NCBI RefSeq assembly: GCF_010233585.1
Contig: NZ_CP045997.1
Location: 9,350,114-9,414,113, forward strand
DNA: 64,000 nucleotides
Direction of reading: 5' to 3'
Source: Spirosoma endbachense
GTDB taxonomy: Bacteria > Bacteroidota > Bacteroidia > Cytophagales > Spirosomataceae
Under the pieces are notes generated by a model, which had not been told where the DNA came from, searched no databases, and saw only the letters and a list, made by a program, of their open reading frames with translations. Made by a program: the position numbers and the translations under genes. Below, piece by piece: positions 19,582-28,745 of the stretch. Every line of letters begins with the position of its first letter. Position 1 is the stretch's first letter.

Positions 19582-21405
19582 CTATTTAGGCTGGTAACAA
19601 TCCGTTACCCGGTACAGTCGACCATCAGCTTTTGTGAACAGATACAAGTCCTGATTCTGGCCAATACCAAATCGAAGGTCTGTTTTTTTGCTGCCACATA
19701 ATTTTTGAAAGGTGGTTAGCTGCCGGAGTGCCAATCCAGGCTGGGCCGCCCCACCGTCTACTTCTATCTCGAATTCCTGAACGAGGGCCTGCGTTCGGGG
19801 CTTTAGTTCGTTGTTGTTGACAAAGAATACCCGCCCGTTAACGATGTCGCCAAATACGTATTTCCCGGTAAGCAGGGGCAGCGCGGTTCCGGCATACACA
19901 AACCCGCCCGAAATGGCATTGCCTTCATCATGGTCGTATTGTACCACCGGATACAAATACCCAGACGTTGAATCGTCGGGAGGTAGGGGATACACCACAC
20001 TCATGTCGCCCCTTGGATTCATCTGAAACGTACCTTCCCGCTCCGGCCAGCCGTAGTCTCCTCCAGCAACGCCAAGGTTGATTTCTTCGGCATTGTGCTG
20101 ACCAATGTCCGCAATCAGCATCTTCCCATCGGGTGTCCAGCTAATGCGGTTTGGGTTGCGGAATCCCCGGCAGAATAGCTCCCCGAGTGTAGCCGGGTCC
20201 TTGTCCTGCGCGTAGGGATTACCAGGTGGAATGCCATACCGGCCGTTTGCACTATTGCTTCCTCTGGGGTCAATTCGCACGACCGAACCCCAGATTCGGC
20301 TTTTGTCATTGCACAAAAAGTAAAAGCCATCTTCGGTAGCCCCGCCATCGCCTATGCCAATATACAACAACCCGTAGTCGGGGTCTCCAGGCCGGGCCAG
20401 TGAATTGAAGGTGATTTCCTGAAGTCCATGAATGGCCGAAACGAAGTTGACGCGCATCAGTTCACGACCTTTTCCAGAAAAAACGGCTTTGGTCGGATCA
20501 CTCATTTTCCATTCGGTGAGCACCCATTGCAACCGGACGGGAATCGAATCGGCGTAGGCAAAATCGGCGGGAGCCGTTCCTGCTTTTTCGGTATGGGTGG
20601 TATAAAAAAGACCGTTCTGATAAATCTCCGGATGAAAGGCGAAACTGCCGAACCCTGAGCCCAAGCCCGGCGAATGAATAAAGTCCGAACGCTCTTTGCT
20701 AAGGTCCATAAAAACATGTAGTTCCTTGCCTGCCAGCTCATAAAGGATTCCCCGTAAATCCTCAATAAATACCCGGTCTGGCGTGACCCGGCCTGGCTGA
20801 CCCGGCAAGACGGCCATTTTGTTGATTCGAGCCCTGGGAATAGTCGTTGCGCTTGACGGCGCAGTTAGTACTTCGCTCAGTCGAAGCCGCAGACCTGATT
20901 TGGCGGGGCTGGTCAAAATCGGATTTCTCAGGCCAACATCCCGTCTTTTATTCCCAGAAGCAGGTAATTGGGCTTTTTGATTGGCCTGAAGGTAGGCCAG
21001 TAAGGCGTTTAAATCGGTATCTGTCAATATTGGGAAGGCGGGCATCACCTGCTTATACTCCGCGAGAAGCCGGATTGCCCGGTTGTCTTTCTGGCTAATC
21101 TTTCCCGGCGCATTCCGAATAAACTGCTTTAGCCAGGTCACTGGCACCTCAGTAGTAACTTGCCCCAAGTTTGGTCCAATTCCTTTTTGCAAAAAGTTAT
21201 GGCAGTGTGAGCAGTTATTCTGAAATAGCAATTGCCCTTTTTCCAGGACTCCCTTGTCAATTGAAAAAGCGACTTTTTCCGTGCCACCCGGCTTTTGTTG
21301 GTGACCAACGGTTTTTTGTGCTATGGCGAACCTGCCCCAAACAACACTAGCCAGCATAACGAAAAAACACACAAGCGATTTGAAGCAGATGAAACGCGAA
21401 GGCAT
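19582..21405 (-). CDS. Cytochrome c-PQQ-dependent sugar dehydrogenase fusion
   Basis: This 607-residue protein has an N-terminal signal anchor (cleavage near FAIAQ) and a class-I cytochrome c domain with the haem site CSHCH (Cys65, Cys68, His69) and a likely Met ligand in QVMPAFP. From about residue 165 it is a six-bladed propeller of the soluble glucose/sorbosone dehydrogenase type, with FHPEIYQNGLFY, IYIGIGDGG and GFRNPNRISWTPDG motifs. The fusion would pass electrons from periplasmic sugar oxidation directly through the haem to the respiratory chain. It starts the minus-strand group that continues with the TIM barrel, lyase and GH28-like genes (gap to the TIM barrel start 72 nt). The architecture is secure; the sugar is unknown. 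Confidence 0.87.
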   Translation of the reverse strand: MPSRFICFKSLVCFFVMLASVVWGRFAIAQKTVGHQQKPGGTEKVAFSIDKGVLEKGQLLFQNNCSHCHNFLQKGIGPNLGQVTTEVPVTWLKQFIRNAPGKISQKDNRAIRLLAEYKQVMPAFPILTDTDLNALLAYLQANQKAQLPASGNKRRDVGLRNPILTSPAKSGLRLRLSEVLTAPSSATTIPRARINKMAVLPGQPGRVTPDRVFIEDLRGILYELAGKELHVFMDLSKERSDFIHSPGLGSGFGSFAFHPEIYQNGLFYTTHTEKAGTAPADFAYADSIPVRLQWVLTEWKMSDPTKAVFSGKGRELMRVNFVSAIHGLQEITFNSLARPGDPDYGLLYIGIGDGGATEDGFYFLCNDKSRIWGSVVRIDPRGSNSANGRYGIPPGNPYAQDKDPATLGELFCRGFRNPNRISWTPDGKMLIADIGQHNAEEINLGVAGGDYGWPEREGTFQMNPRGDMSVVYPLPPDDSTSGYLYPVVQYDHDEGNAISGGFVYAGTALPLLTGKYVFGDIVNGRVFFVNNNELKPRTQALVQEFEIEVDGGAAQPGLALRQLTTFQKLCGSKKTDLRFGIGQNQDLYLFTKADGRLYRVTDCYQPK

Positions 21406-21482
21406 TGATGAGTTCGATTAACAGTCCAGTTTATACGGAAGTCAATTTAGGGTAATTTTTTACTTCGGATGAGCACCCCGCA

Positions 21483-21736
21483 CTATCTTCCAGGCGTTGT
21501 CCCCCGCGAAGTGTTGGTCGATACCATCAGCCGGGAAGGTGCCACAGCGGTCTGTCCAAAGGCTGTTATTTGATACTTCAAACGGGGACCAGTTCCTGTT
21601 GAAGCCGAATTACTCACCGTGACGACAATGGCTTTGTCGGGCGAGGTAATGACAACCTGGCTGGCCGATTGGCCTAAACACAGTTTTGACAGCGCAAAAA
21701 CAAGGTAACTAAAATGCGTAACTGTAAATTCTTCAT
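21483..21736 (-). pseudogene. Remnant of a GH97-like gene 5' end
   Basis: Reading on the minus strand from ATG 21736 gives MKNLQLRILVT, then one base appears to be missing; in the shifted frame the signal peptide continues as VFALSKLCLGQ and leads into SQVVITSPDKAIVVTVSNS and RLKYQITAFGQTAVAPSRL, which resembles the N-terminal domain of GH97 enzymes (SusB group). A TAG at 21483-21485 ends it, and the rest of the roughly 650-residue family is absent. A different frame over 21468-21605 is also open and protein-like (it contains GDNAWKIVRGAHPK), so the scar may join two gene fragments. The rest of the gap 21406-21819 shows no other gene. Confidence 0.5.
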
Positions 21737-21819
21737 GACAATAAGGGAATGGCTAACTTTATCAGGAAAAGTCGGAAGTAGCTCAGAAGACTGGTGGGGT
21801 ACACGGTAACCGCTGCAAA

Positions 21820-22401
21820 CTATGACTTTTGAAAAGGAAGCGGTTCGCACAGATACGCCCGCAGCGTTTGCAGAGCCACGTTAACGGAGTTATATACCGT
21901 TTTGATCGTAACATCCATCACCTCTGCCGTTTGTTGATAGGTAAGTTCGTTCATGTACACTAAATAGAGCACCTCTTTCTGACGTCTTGGCAACTGATTG
22001 AGGTGATAGAGGACCACCAGCTTTTGCTGTTCAGCAACTTGTTCCTCGATCAGGACTTGCTCATAGGAGTCAATCCAAAGCCCGGCATTATCAAAAACAT
22101 ACTCATTCGAGTTTAATTTGCCCGATCGGGTAGCTGTATCTACTAACCGGCGTCGTAACGCCCGGTAGAGGTAGAATCGGATGTTGTCTGTACCACCAAG
22201 CCGGGCTTTGTTCTCATGCAAGTGGAGAAACAACTCGTGCAGGCAATCCTCGACCAATTGTTTGTTCCGAATCAGGTTGTAGCCATAGCGGTATAAGTCT
22301 GCCGCGAACAAGTCATACAATTGGGCAAAGGCCACTGGGTCTCCCTGTCTGAAGCTATTCCAGAGGGCAATGTGTTCGGAAGGCGACAGGCGGGCGTTCA
22401 T
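21820..22401 (-). CDS. ECF-type RNA polymerase sigma factor
   Basis: This 193-residue protein has sigma region 2 (SFRQGDPVAFAQLYDLFAAD, about 15-34, then LVEDCLHELFLHL) and region 4 (LPRRQKEVLYLVYMNELTY, about 130-148, then the helix-turn-helix around VMDVTIKTVYNSVNVAL). No FecR-like or other anti-sigma gene is next to it. Its upstream region carries an 83-bp element (22459-22541) also found before the DUF1080 gene at 35046. The gene lies between the GH5/SusCD cluster and the PQQ dehydrogenase group and could control either. A broken paralogue is at 11261-11830. Confidence 0.9.
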   Translation of the reverse strand: MNARLSPSEHIALWNSFRQGDPVAFAQLYDLFAADLYRYGYNLIRNKQLVEDCLHELFLHLHENKARLGGTDNIRFYLYRALRRRLVDTATRSGKLNSNEYVFDNAGLWIDSYEQVLIEEQVAEQQKLVVLYHLNQLPRRQKEVLYLVYMNELTYQQTAEVMDVTIKTVYNSVNVALQTLRAYLCEPLPFQKS

Positions 22402-22458
22402 AGCTTATTACGGCAATTTTTGGTGGGTATTGTTTAGCGAAGTAAATTCCATATGCAG

Positions 22459-22541
22459 TTCTTCTCTTGCAAAATTCCAACAAGTTCCAGCACCATTCTA
22501 ATGGGTCTTTTGCAGAAAATGTTGCCTATTTTGCATTTAAT
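22459..22541 (-). promoter_or_regulatory. 83-bp conserved upstream element, copy A
   Basis: The 83 bases match 35053-35135 at 72 positions with no gap, in the same orientation relative to a minus-strand gene. On the minus strand it begins ATTAAATGCAAAAT and ends with ATTTTGCAAGA. GCA-containing motifs recur at roughly 21-22-nt steps. It lies 58 nt upstream of the sigma factor start codon and probably contains operator or promoter sites. The remaining gap up to 22638 holds nothing else I recognise. Confidence 0.72.
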
Positions 22542-22638
22542 ATAATATCATGCGGATAGGGGCAAATTTTAGAATATTCTACTGCCTATAGTGATAGACT
22601 GGTAATGCTATTTCAACCAATCGTTAACGTATGTCATC

Positions 22639-23670
22639 CTATTCATATAGCTGAAACGTTTTCAGCAGTTTGCTGTCGAAGTTTCGCTGACCTGTTGGCG
22701 CTTTAGGGCTCTCCAGAATTGAAAATCCGGGATTATAAGACCAAAGAGCAGCGGCCAGATTCAACTCAGTAACGATCTGTCCAACATCGGTTAACCAGGC
22801 CAGTTTGTCAGCATAGTCTGCCGTATTTAAAACTCCGTATTCACCCATATACACCTTTACGCCCTGTTTATTAACCCAGGCCATGAGGGGATTGAAAAAA
22901 TCGGTTTTCAAATAGTCGGCATTCCATTTATCGCTGGGATAATGCTGACCCAGGGGCAAATTCTTGAGCCAGGGCGCTCCCTGGTGCGTGAAGGCAAAAG
23001 GCGAGTAGAAATGAGTGGAATACACTACGTTCTTGTCGGCAAGGGGAGTCATGTCGATCACGTCGATATTGCCTTTAACGGGTGATATGATCAATGTGTG
23101 TCGGGGTGCCGACTGACGGATTGCCTTCAGCAGTCGTTCATTAAAGGTAAACCAGGTTGGCGGGTGTTTAAAAAACGGTTCATTGATCGGCTCAATAAAT
23201 ACGGTTTCCGGGTCGTATGTGCTGAATTCTTTCGCCAGTACGGTCCAGAAGCGCACGAATTTAGTTTGCAGGACGCTATCTACTTCCAGTCTGGCCGAGT
23301 ATTCTCGCGCCGGATGAACGGGGTTAAACACGACGGCCAGACCATTGTTGAGCATCCGATTCAGCACGCTTTTTATGCTGTCGATATCCCGCTGATTCAG
23401 TTTCTCCGGCTGCAGCTCGTTCATCAGGGGCGAGCGGATGGGAAACCGAACGTGTTTGAACCCTGCCTGTTTAATAAGCTTAAGGTCTGCTTCTGTAAAT
23501 TGAGTTCCGGCCAAAATCTCATTGGCATTTCGGACCAGCCAGTTGTCGATATTGATCCCTTTCTTCAGTTTCTCATAGCGGGACGGCGAAACACCCGCGC
23601 TCATAGATTGAGTATATCCGGGCATGGTTGATAACAAAATGGCGATCAACCCATAGAGATAACGGATCAT
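22639..23670 (-). CDS. Secreted GH5 cellulase-type glycoside hydrolase
   Basis: This 343-residue protein has a Sec signal peptide (cleavage near GYTQ) and a single (beta/alpha)8 domain. It shows the GH5 marks: KGINIDNW near residue 38, KHVRFPI at 72-78, acid/base Glu164 in PINEPF, His220 in YSTHFYSPF and nucleophile Glu277 in YMGEYG. It would hydrolyse beta-1,4- or related beta-glucans or mannans. It follows SusC and SusD on the same strand (180 nt after SusD), which makes it the glycanase of this utilisation locus. The subfamily cannot be told by eye. Confidence 0.9.
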   Translation of the reverse strand: MIRYLYGLIAILLSTMPGYTQSMSAGVSPSRYEKLKKGINIDNWLVRNANEILAGTQFTEADLKLIKQAGFKHVRFPIRSPLMNELQPEKLNQRDIDSIKSVLNRMLNNGLAVVFNPVHPAREYSARLEVDSVLQTKFVRFWTVLAKEFSTYDPETVFIEPINEPFFKHPPTWFTFNERLLKAIRQSAPRHTLIISPVKGNIDVIDMTPLADKNVVYSTHFYSPFAFTHQGAPWLKNLPLGQHYPSDKWNADYLKTDFFNPLMAWVNKQGVKVYMGEYGVLNTADYADKLAWLTDVGQIVTELNLAAALWSYNPGFSILESPKAPTGQRNFDSKLLKTFQLYE

Positions 23671-23850
23671 GGCAAACGATAGAGTGGTATTTAGTTAAAC
23701 AGCGCGGTGGGTCATTTTCCCGGATTTCGGACTACTAAATAAACTGAAGTAGTGCGCAACCCTGTTCAGGTAGGCAACTATTCTAAATTCTCCCGACAGC
23801 ATTGCAATCGGAAGAAGGACAACCTAATCTTCTGCAAAGCTTTGGTATAG

Positions 23851-25497
23851 TTAGTAGCCCGGATTCTGCTCAACTTTGGCATTCAGGTTGGCGTCGATGA
23901 ATTTCTGCGGGATGGGAAAAAACTCATGGAAAGGTTTTATCGTGGCGGCACTAACCGGATTGTACTTTTTCACCCGCTCCACTAATTTGCCCATCCGGCT
24001 CAAGGTTAACCGACGCAACTCCTCCAGCATCAGTTCGCGTGCCCGTTCATCGAGTATGTAATCCAACGTCACATCAGAAGCTAACACAGGTTTGGCTTTG
24101 GCCCGACTCCGCACGACGTTGATGTCATCGGCCGCTTTTTGCTTATCACCTTTCAACAAATAGGCTTCTGCCCGGTAGAGGTACGTCTCCGCGAGCCGCA
24201 TCAGGTAGTGCTCTTTGAATGTTCGCCCGTAGGTTATGCCGGACAGTGCTTCGCCTTCAATCTTTCGGATGAAGGGATAATAATACCACATCGTGTCGAG
24301 GTCCTTCGAAGTAGTCCGGTTCACCTTCTGTCGGAAGTATTTAGACGTAGGTTCATTGTAGTAAAACTCCCGCCGGATATTGTTCGTCGAATTACGAATA
24401 TCCGACGCATCCGACCAGAGCGAATAGCTGTAATAGTTCGTCGGCCGAAACCAGCCTACAGGCCGACCCAAGCTATCGCAGACGGCCATCGCCGTTTTCC
24501 CATCGGGGTCTTTAATGGCGAAGTAACGAGGGCCCCAGGCTCTCAGGAAGCCATTTCCGCCACCCGGTTTGTAAATACCGCCCGGCGTCTGAAACTCAAA
24601 CTGGAGCGTCCAGATGGTCTCTTTGTTGCCCGATGTACTCCGGTTCTGATTGTTATCCTTGAACAAATCGGAAAAGACGTCGCCCGGCTGAGACAGGTAT
24701 TTGCCGAACCGGGACGTCATCAGCTGATACTGCCCATCGTTAATGACCGCTGAGGCACTGGCAATGGCTTTGTCATAGGCACCCTGACTGATGTAAAGCT
24801 CGGCCAGTAAATGATCGGCAGCTGCTTTCACCACGCGCCCCTCAAGAGTCGTACTTTTGGGAAGCCACTGTGAGGCAAATTCTAAATCGGCGGTGGCAAA
24901 GGCATACACTTCTTTGCGGGGTTTACGCACGAAATCAAGGATGGGCCGCGTCGCAACTTTATCGACAATGGGTACGTCGCCATAAAGATTCGCCAGTATG
25001 TTATAGGTGTATCCCCGGAAAAACCGGGCTTCGGCAATGGCTGCGTTTTTCTCGGCTTCATCTTTCCAGACGGCTGTTGAGCGATTGGCGTAATCGATAA
25101 TTGTATTCGCTCTAGGGATGACAGTCTGGTAGGCCCACTCCCAATGGTGGTTGACGGCAGCCAGCGTTGGTGTTTGCCAGATCTGGTAATCCTTGAACAT
25201 ATTTTGGGCCGGATCGCCCGTCATGCCGACATCCGTTCCCACCTGGAAATTCCAGATGTTGGTTCCATCGACGGAATTATCATTAAAGAAATAAGCGTCC
25301 CGAAGGCCCGCGTGCAGCGAGGTGATGTACGTATCGAAGCCGGTTTTATTGGTTAATACCAGTTCGGGCGACAAAAAATCTTTGGGTACTTCGTTGAGTA
25401 CCTCATCTTTGCAGGCGCAGGTCAGGCCCAGCAGCACCAGCACCGCAAGTCCCTGCTGAAACGCATGGGTGAGCGACGAAATAGAGGGATAATTCAT
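23851..25497 (-). CDS. SusD/RagB-family glycan-binding lipoprotein
   Basis: This 548-residue lipoprotein has its likely lipidated Cys at residue 29 in LTCACK. The TPR-like N-terminal half includes RFFRGYTYNILANLYGDVPI near residue 150. The C-terminal half contains MRLAETYLYRAEAYLLKGD and ends with the FFPIPQKFIDAN...NPGY pattern typical of SusD. It starts 48 nt after the SusC stop codon, so the two form the usual transporter pair. Downstream is the GH5 enzyme, and the pair probably imports its oligosaccharide products. Confidence 0.95.
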   Translation of the reverse strand: MNYPSISSLTHAFQQGLAVLVLLGLTCACKDEVLNEVPKDFLSPELVLTNKTGFDTYITSLHAGLRDAYFFNDNSVDGTNIWNFQVGTDVGMTGDPAQNMFKDYQIWQTPTLAAVNHHWEWAYQTVIPRANTIIDYANRSTAVWKDEAEKNAAIAEARFFRGYTYNILANLYGDVPIVDKVATRPILDFVRKPRKEVYAFATADLEFASQWLPKSTTLEGRVVKAAADHLLAELYISQGAYDKAIASASAVINDGQYQLMTSRFGKYLSQPGDVFSDLFKDNNQNRSTSGNKETIWTLQFEFQTPGGIYKPGGGNGFLRAWGPRYFAIKDPDGKTAMAVCDSLGRPVGWFRPTNYYSYSLWSDASDIRNSTNNIRREFYYNEPTSKYFRQKVNRTTSKDLDTMWYYYPFIRKIEGEALSGITYGRTFKEHYLMRLAETYLYRAEAYLLKGDKQKAADDINVVRSRAKAKPVLASDVTLDYILDERARELMLEELRRLTLSRMGKLVERVKKYNPVSAATIKPFHEFFPIPQKFIDANLNAKVEQNPGY

Positions 25498-25545
25498 TGC
25501 ATTATGTTGGTTAAGACCAGATTAGAAAGACGCTGGTCGGCGCGT

Positions 25546-28500
25546 TTAGAAACTTAAGTTCAGGCCCGCCGTCACCGAACGGGCGGTTGGGTAAGACAAC
25601 CGCGTATTGTAGCCACTTTCCGGGTCGATACCCTGCCAGTTTGTGAATGTATAAAGGTTTTTACCACTGATATACACACTCAGGTTGCTGATCTTGAGTC
25701 GTTTGGTCAATGCGCTGGGAAACTGGTAGGTCAGGTTCACATCCTGTATCCGAACAAAATCCCGGCTCTGGTAGAAGTCGTGTCCAAGTGGGTTGGTGTA
25801 CGTCAGCGCAGGCCGCGTATTGGACTTGTTTTCAGCCGTCCACCAATCAGCATCGAGCCCATTGACGGGCCGATTGGGATAGTTTATGAGTCCATTCGTT
25901 TCCAGCAGCGGCAACGACTGTGACCAGCCCATCATGGCATTCAGGAAGACCGTCAACGACAGGTTACCATAGCGAAATGTATTGCCAACACCCCAGCGGT
26001 ATTTAGGCTGTTGCTGGCTGAGTACGCTCCGGTCGGCCGGTGTAATCTTGCCATCTCCATTAATGTCTTTTATTCGATAAAAGCCCGCTTTGTAGCCCGT
26101 CGGAATTTCATCACCTACCTGATAGACACCATCCAGCGTATAATCATAATTGACACTTATGGGCTGGCCAATAAACCACCGGTTGCCCAGATCGTCATCC
26201 TCTTTACCATCGCCGTTCGTATCGCTCCCGTACAAATGCGTGATTCGGTTCGTATTCGTGGAAAAGAGCACATTACTGCTCCACTCGAATTTCCCCTTTC
26301 TAAGATTAACCGAGTTTATGGACAACTCGAATCCTTTGTTGTTAGTAGCGCCCAGATTGGTGGTAACACCCGCAAAGCCCGTAGGACTGGGTAATTGCCG
26401 GTATAAAAGCAGATCTTTCGTATCAAGATTATAGTACTCGATGGTACCGCCTAACCGCCCTTTGAACAACTCAAAATCCATCGCTAGGTTCGTTGATTTG
26501 GTCGTTTCCCAGGTCAGATCTGCGTTTTGCATGGAGGAGGTGTACACGCCGGTACTGGTTGAGCCTCCATCGCCAAACACGTATGGCGTGGTGCTGGCCC
26601 GGCTCAGGGACTGGTACGGCCCAATGGCCTGATTGCCGACCAGACCGTAGGAGAGCCGAACTTTCAGCAGATTGATGAACGAGAGTGATTTGATAAACGG
26701 CTCATCCGACGCTACCCAGGCCAGAGCTGCTGACGGAAACGTACCGTATTTGTGATTCGCTCCAAAGACCGACGTACCATCCCGCCGGGCCGTTACTGTG
26801 AGTAAATACCGGTTCATAAACCGGTAATTCAGCCGAAGCATGGAGGATATACCTTCCTGACTTTGATTTCGGGAGGAGTCCGTCTGGATCTGGGCCAGAT
26901 TGAGGTTATTCCAGCTCAGCACATCGGTAAAAAAAGTAGCTCCATTCGCATAAGTCGCTTCGTAGCCCCGGTGGTTGCGGCCATACAGCGCCGTTACATC
27001 GAAGCTGTGCTTGTCGTTGATTTGTTTGGTGTACGTCAGTATGTTTTCCAGTACCCAGTCGTAATCTTCCCGGTTATACTTGCTGGCTGTTCCCCGGTTG
27101 TTGATGCCATATTTCTGGTAAATAGGCGAGGAGTTGTAGGTGTGCTCCCAGCGGTAGTTGGGCGAAAAATTGGCCCGGTAGCTCAGTTCCGGCAAAAAGG
27201 GGGCGTCTACGATGGCGTAGAAATTGGCAAATAAGTTATGCTTGATTTCTTCGTTCTTATTCAGTTTTGCATACAGCATGGGGTTAACCGATAGCTGATC
27301 GTCAGAGGGATACGGGTACACATCCGTTTTAGCAGCATCATTATAGAGCTTGCCATACGGGCTTACCCAGAAAGCCGCCTGCACATCACCCTCTTGACCG
27401 GACAGATCCCGTCGGGCGTAGAGGGAGCTTACCCCCACTTTTAGCCAGGGGCGAATGGTGTTTTCCAGATTCAGCCGAATCGAAGTTCGATTGGCATTGT
27501 CGTTGTAAATCAGTCCTTTTTCGTACACCTGAGCCCCGGAAAACAGGTAGCTGGTGCGTTCGGAGCGGCCCGAAATACTTAGATTATAGGATTGAATGGA
27601 CCCTTGTTGGGAGATTTCATCGAACGGGTCGACCGTCTGCCCGTTTTTGTAATTTTCCGCTTCCACATTTTGCAGGTAACTGGCCACCTGCGTCGGATCA
27701 GACGTTTGGCCATTCTGCTGCCGAAAATCCAGGATTCGCTGCACGTAGCGGTCGGGACTCAATAATTTCAACCGGTGACTCCAGTTCGATACGCCCGCAT
27801 ACGTACTGAACCGAATGGTCGGTTTGTCGGTGGCTCCGCGCCGGGAGTTGACCAAAATAACGCCGTTGGCGGCCCGCGAACCGTAGATAGCAGCCGCACT
27901 GGCATCTTTCAGAATCTCCATCGACTCAATGTCGTTGGGGTTGATGTCGGCCAGATTACCATTGAAAAAGATACCGTCGAGAATGATCAGCGGGTCGTTG
28001 GAAGCTGTGATAGAACGTTGCCCCCGAACCAGAATACTCCCGCTCTGCCCCGGACGCCCGTTGTCGATGAACTGAACCCCGGCTACTCGTCCCCGCAGCG
28101 CCTGCGAAATGTTGGTATTGGGCAAATTCTCGGTTTGTTTCAGATCGACTTTAGCCACCGAACCCGTAACGTTACGTCGGGTCTGGGTACCATAGCCCAC
28201 CACTACCACCTCATTTAAGGTTTTATCATCGGTTTTGAGGGTAAGGTTCACTGTTGACCGGCTTCCTATCGTTTCTTCGATTGTTATATAGCCGACAAAG
28301 GAAAATACAAGAATAGCATTAGGGTCGGGCACACCAATCCGGTAACTGCCCTGCGCATCGGTAGTGGTACCTTTTGCCGTGCCTTTGACAACGATACTGA
28401 CCCCCGGCAAACCCTGCCCGGACTCGTCGGTAACGGTTCCGGTAATAATTTCCTGGGTAGGCCTGGCCTGTGGCGTATTGCGGGAGTTCGTATTCCCGGC

Positions 28501-28590
28501 CTGAGCAACGCTGAAAAGCGTTAGCAGACAGCCCGTGTAAGCCAGCAGCCGCCTGGCTTTCCACCATTGGATGGGGAAAAAGTTTAGCAT
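25546..28590 (-). CDS. SusC/RagA-family TonB-dependent outer-membrane transporter
   Basis: From the ATG at 28590 the protein has about 1014 residues and a signal peptide ending at VAQA; the frame is open up to 28692, but those extra residues are not signal-like. Domains: a carboxypeptidase-regulatory-like N-terminal domain (GTVTDESGQGLPGVSIVVKG), a TonB box followed by the plug (EVVVVGYGTQTRRNVTGSVA, SQALRGRVAGVQ, LIILDGIF and IEILKDASAAAIYGSRAANG-like segments) and a beta-barrel ending with the C-terminal Phe of GLNLSF. It imports oligosaccharides with the SusD partner encoded next. The upstream hairpin at 28671 and the MFS gene lie before it. Confidence 0.95.
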   Translation of the reverse strand: MLNFFPIQWWKARRLLAYTGCLLTLFSVAQAGNTNSRNTPQARPTQEIITGTVTDESGQGLPGVSIVVKGTAKGTTTDAQGSYRIGVPDPNAILVFSFVGYITIEETIGSRSTVNLTLKTDDKTLNEVVVVGYGTQTRRNVTGSVAKVDLKQTENLPNTNISQALRGRVAGVQFIDNGRPGQSGSILVRGQRSITASNDPLIILDGIFFNGNLADINPNDIESMEILKDASAAAIYGSRAANGVILVNSRRGATDKPTIRFSTYAGVSNWSHRLKLLSPDRYVQRILDFRQQNGQTSDPTQVASYLQNVEAENYKNGQTVDPFDEISQQGSIQSYNLSISGRSERTSYLFSGAQVYEKGLIYNDNANRTSIRLNLENTIRPWLKVGVSSLYARRDLSGQEGDVQAAFWVSPYGKLYNDAAKTDVYPYPSDDQLSVNPMLYAKLNKNEEIKHNLFANFYAIVDAPFLPELSYRANFSPNYRWEHTYNSSPIYQKYGINNRGTASKYNREDYDWVLENILTYTKQINDKHSFDVTALYGRNHRGYEATYANGATFFTDVLSWNNLNLAQIQTDSSRNQSQEGISSMLRLNYRFMNRYLLTVTARRDGTSVFGANHKYGTFPSAALAWVASDEPFIKSLSFINLLKVRLSYGLVGNQAIGPYQSLSRASTTPYVFGDGGSTSTGVYTSSMQNADLTWETTKSTNLAMDFELFKGRLGGTIEYYNLDTKDLLLYRQLPSPTGFAGVTTNLGATNNKGFELSINSVNLRKGKFEWSSNVLFSTNTNRITHLYGSDTNGDGKEDDDLGNRWFIGQPISVNYDYTLDGVYQVGDEIPTGYKAGFYRIKDINGDGKITPADRSVLSQQQPKYRWGVGNTFRYGNLSLTVFLNAMMGWSQSLPLLETNGLINYPNRPVNGLDADWWTAENKSNTRPALTYTNPLGHDFYQSRDFVRIQDVNLTYQFPSALTKRLKISNLSVYISGKNLYTFTNWQGIDPESGYNTRLSYPTARSVTAGLNLSF

Positions 28591-28670
28591 AATTTTAGGT
28601 GTTTTTGTTAGGAATAGACAAAGGCTCCCTGACCGACGAGAATCGGTGCTTAGCAGCAGGGGAAAATTCG

Positions 28671-28702
28671 GAGCCGACAGTGCTGGTACCACGTGTCGGC
28701 TC
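28671..28702. terminator. Hairpin between MFS and SusC genes
   Basis: Arms 28671-28679 (GAGCCGACA) and 28694-28702 (TGTCGGCTC) pair perfectly over 9 bp with a 14-nt loop, followed on the + strand by TTTT and on the minus strand by a few T residues. It lies after the MFS stop codon and before SusC and may end or attenuate transcription from the upstream genes. Confidence 0.45.
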
Positions 28703-28745
28703 TTTTGGGTAAACGGGTGTCAGGCTTGCTTCATAGGCATTTCGG

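Noticed and set aside
24139..24753. 204-codon plus-strand frame inside the SusD gene
   Set aside because: It is antisense to a clear SusD protein; Arg/Val-rich composition without domain features.
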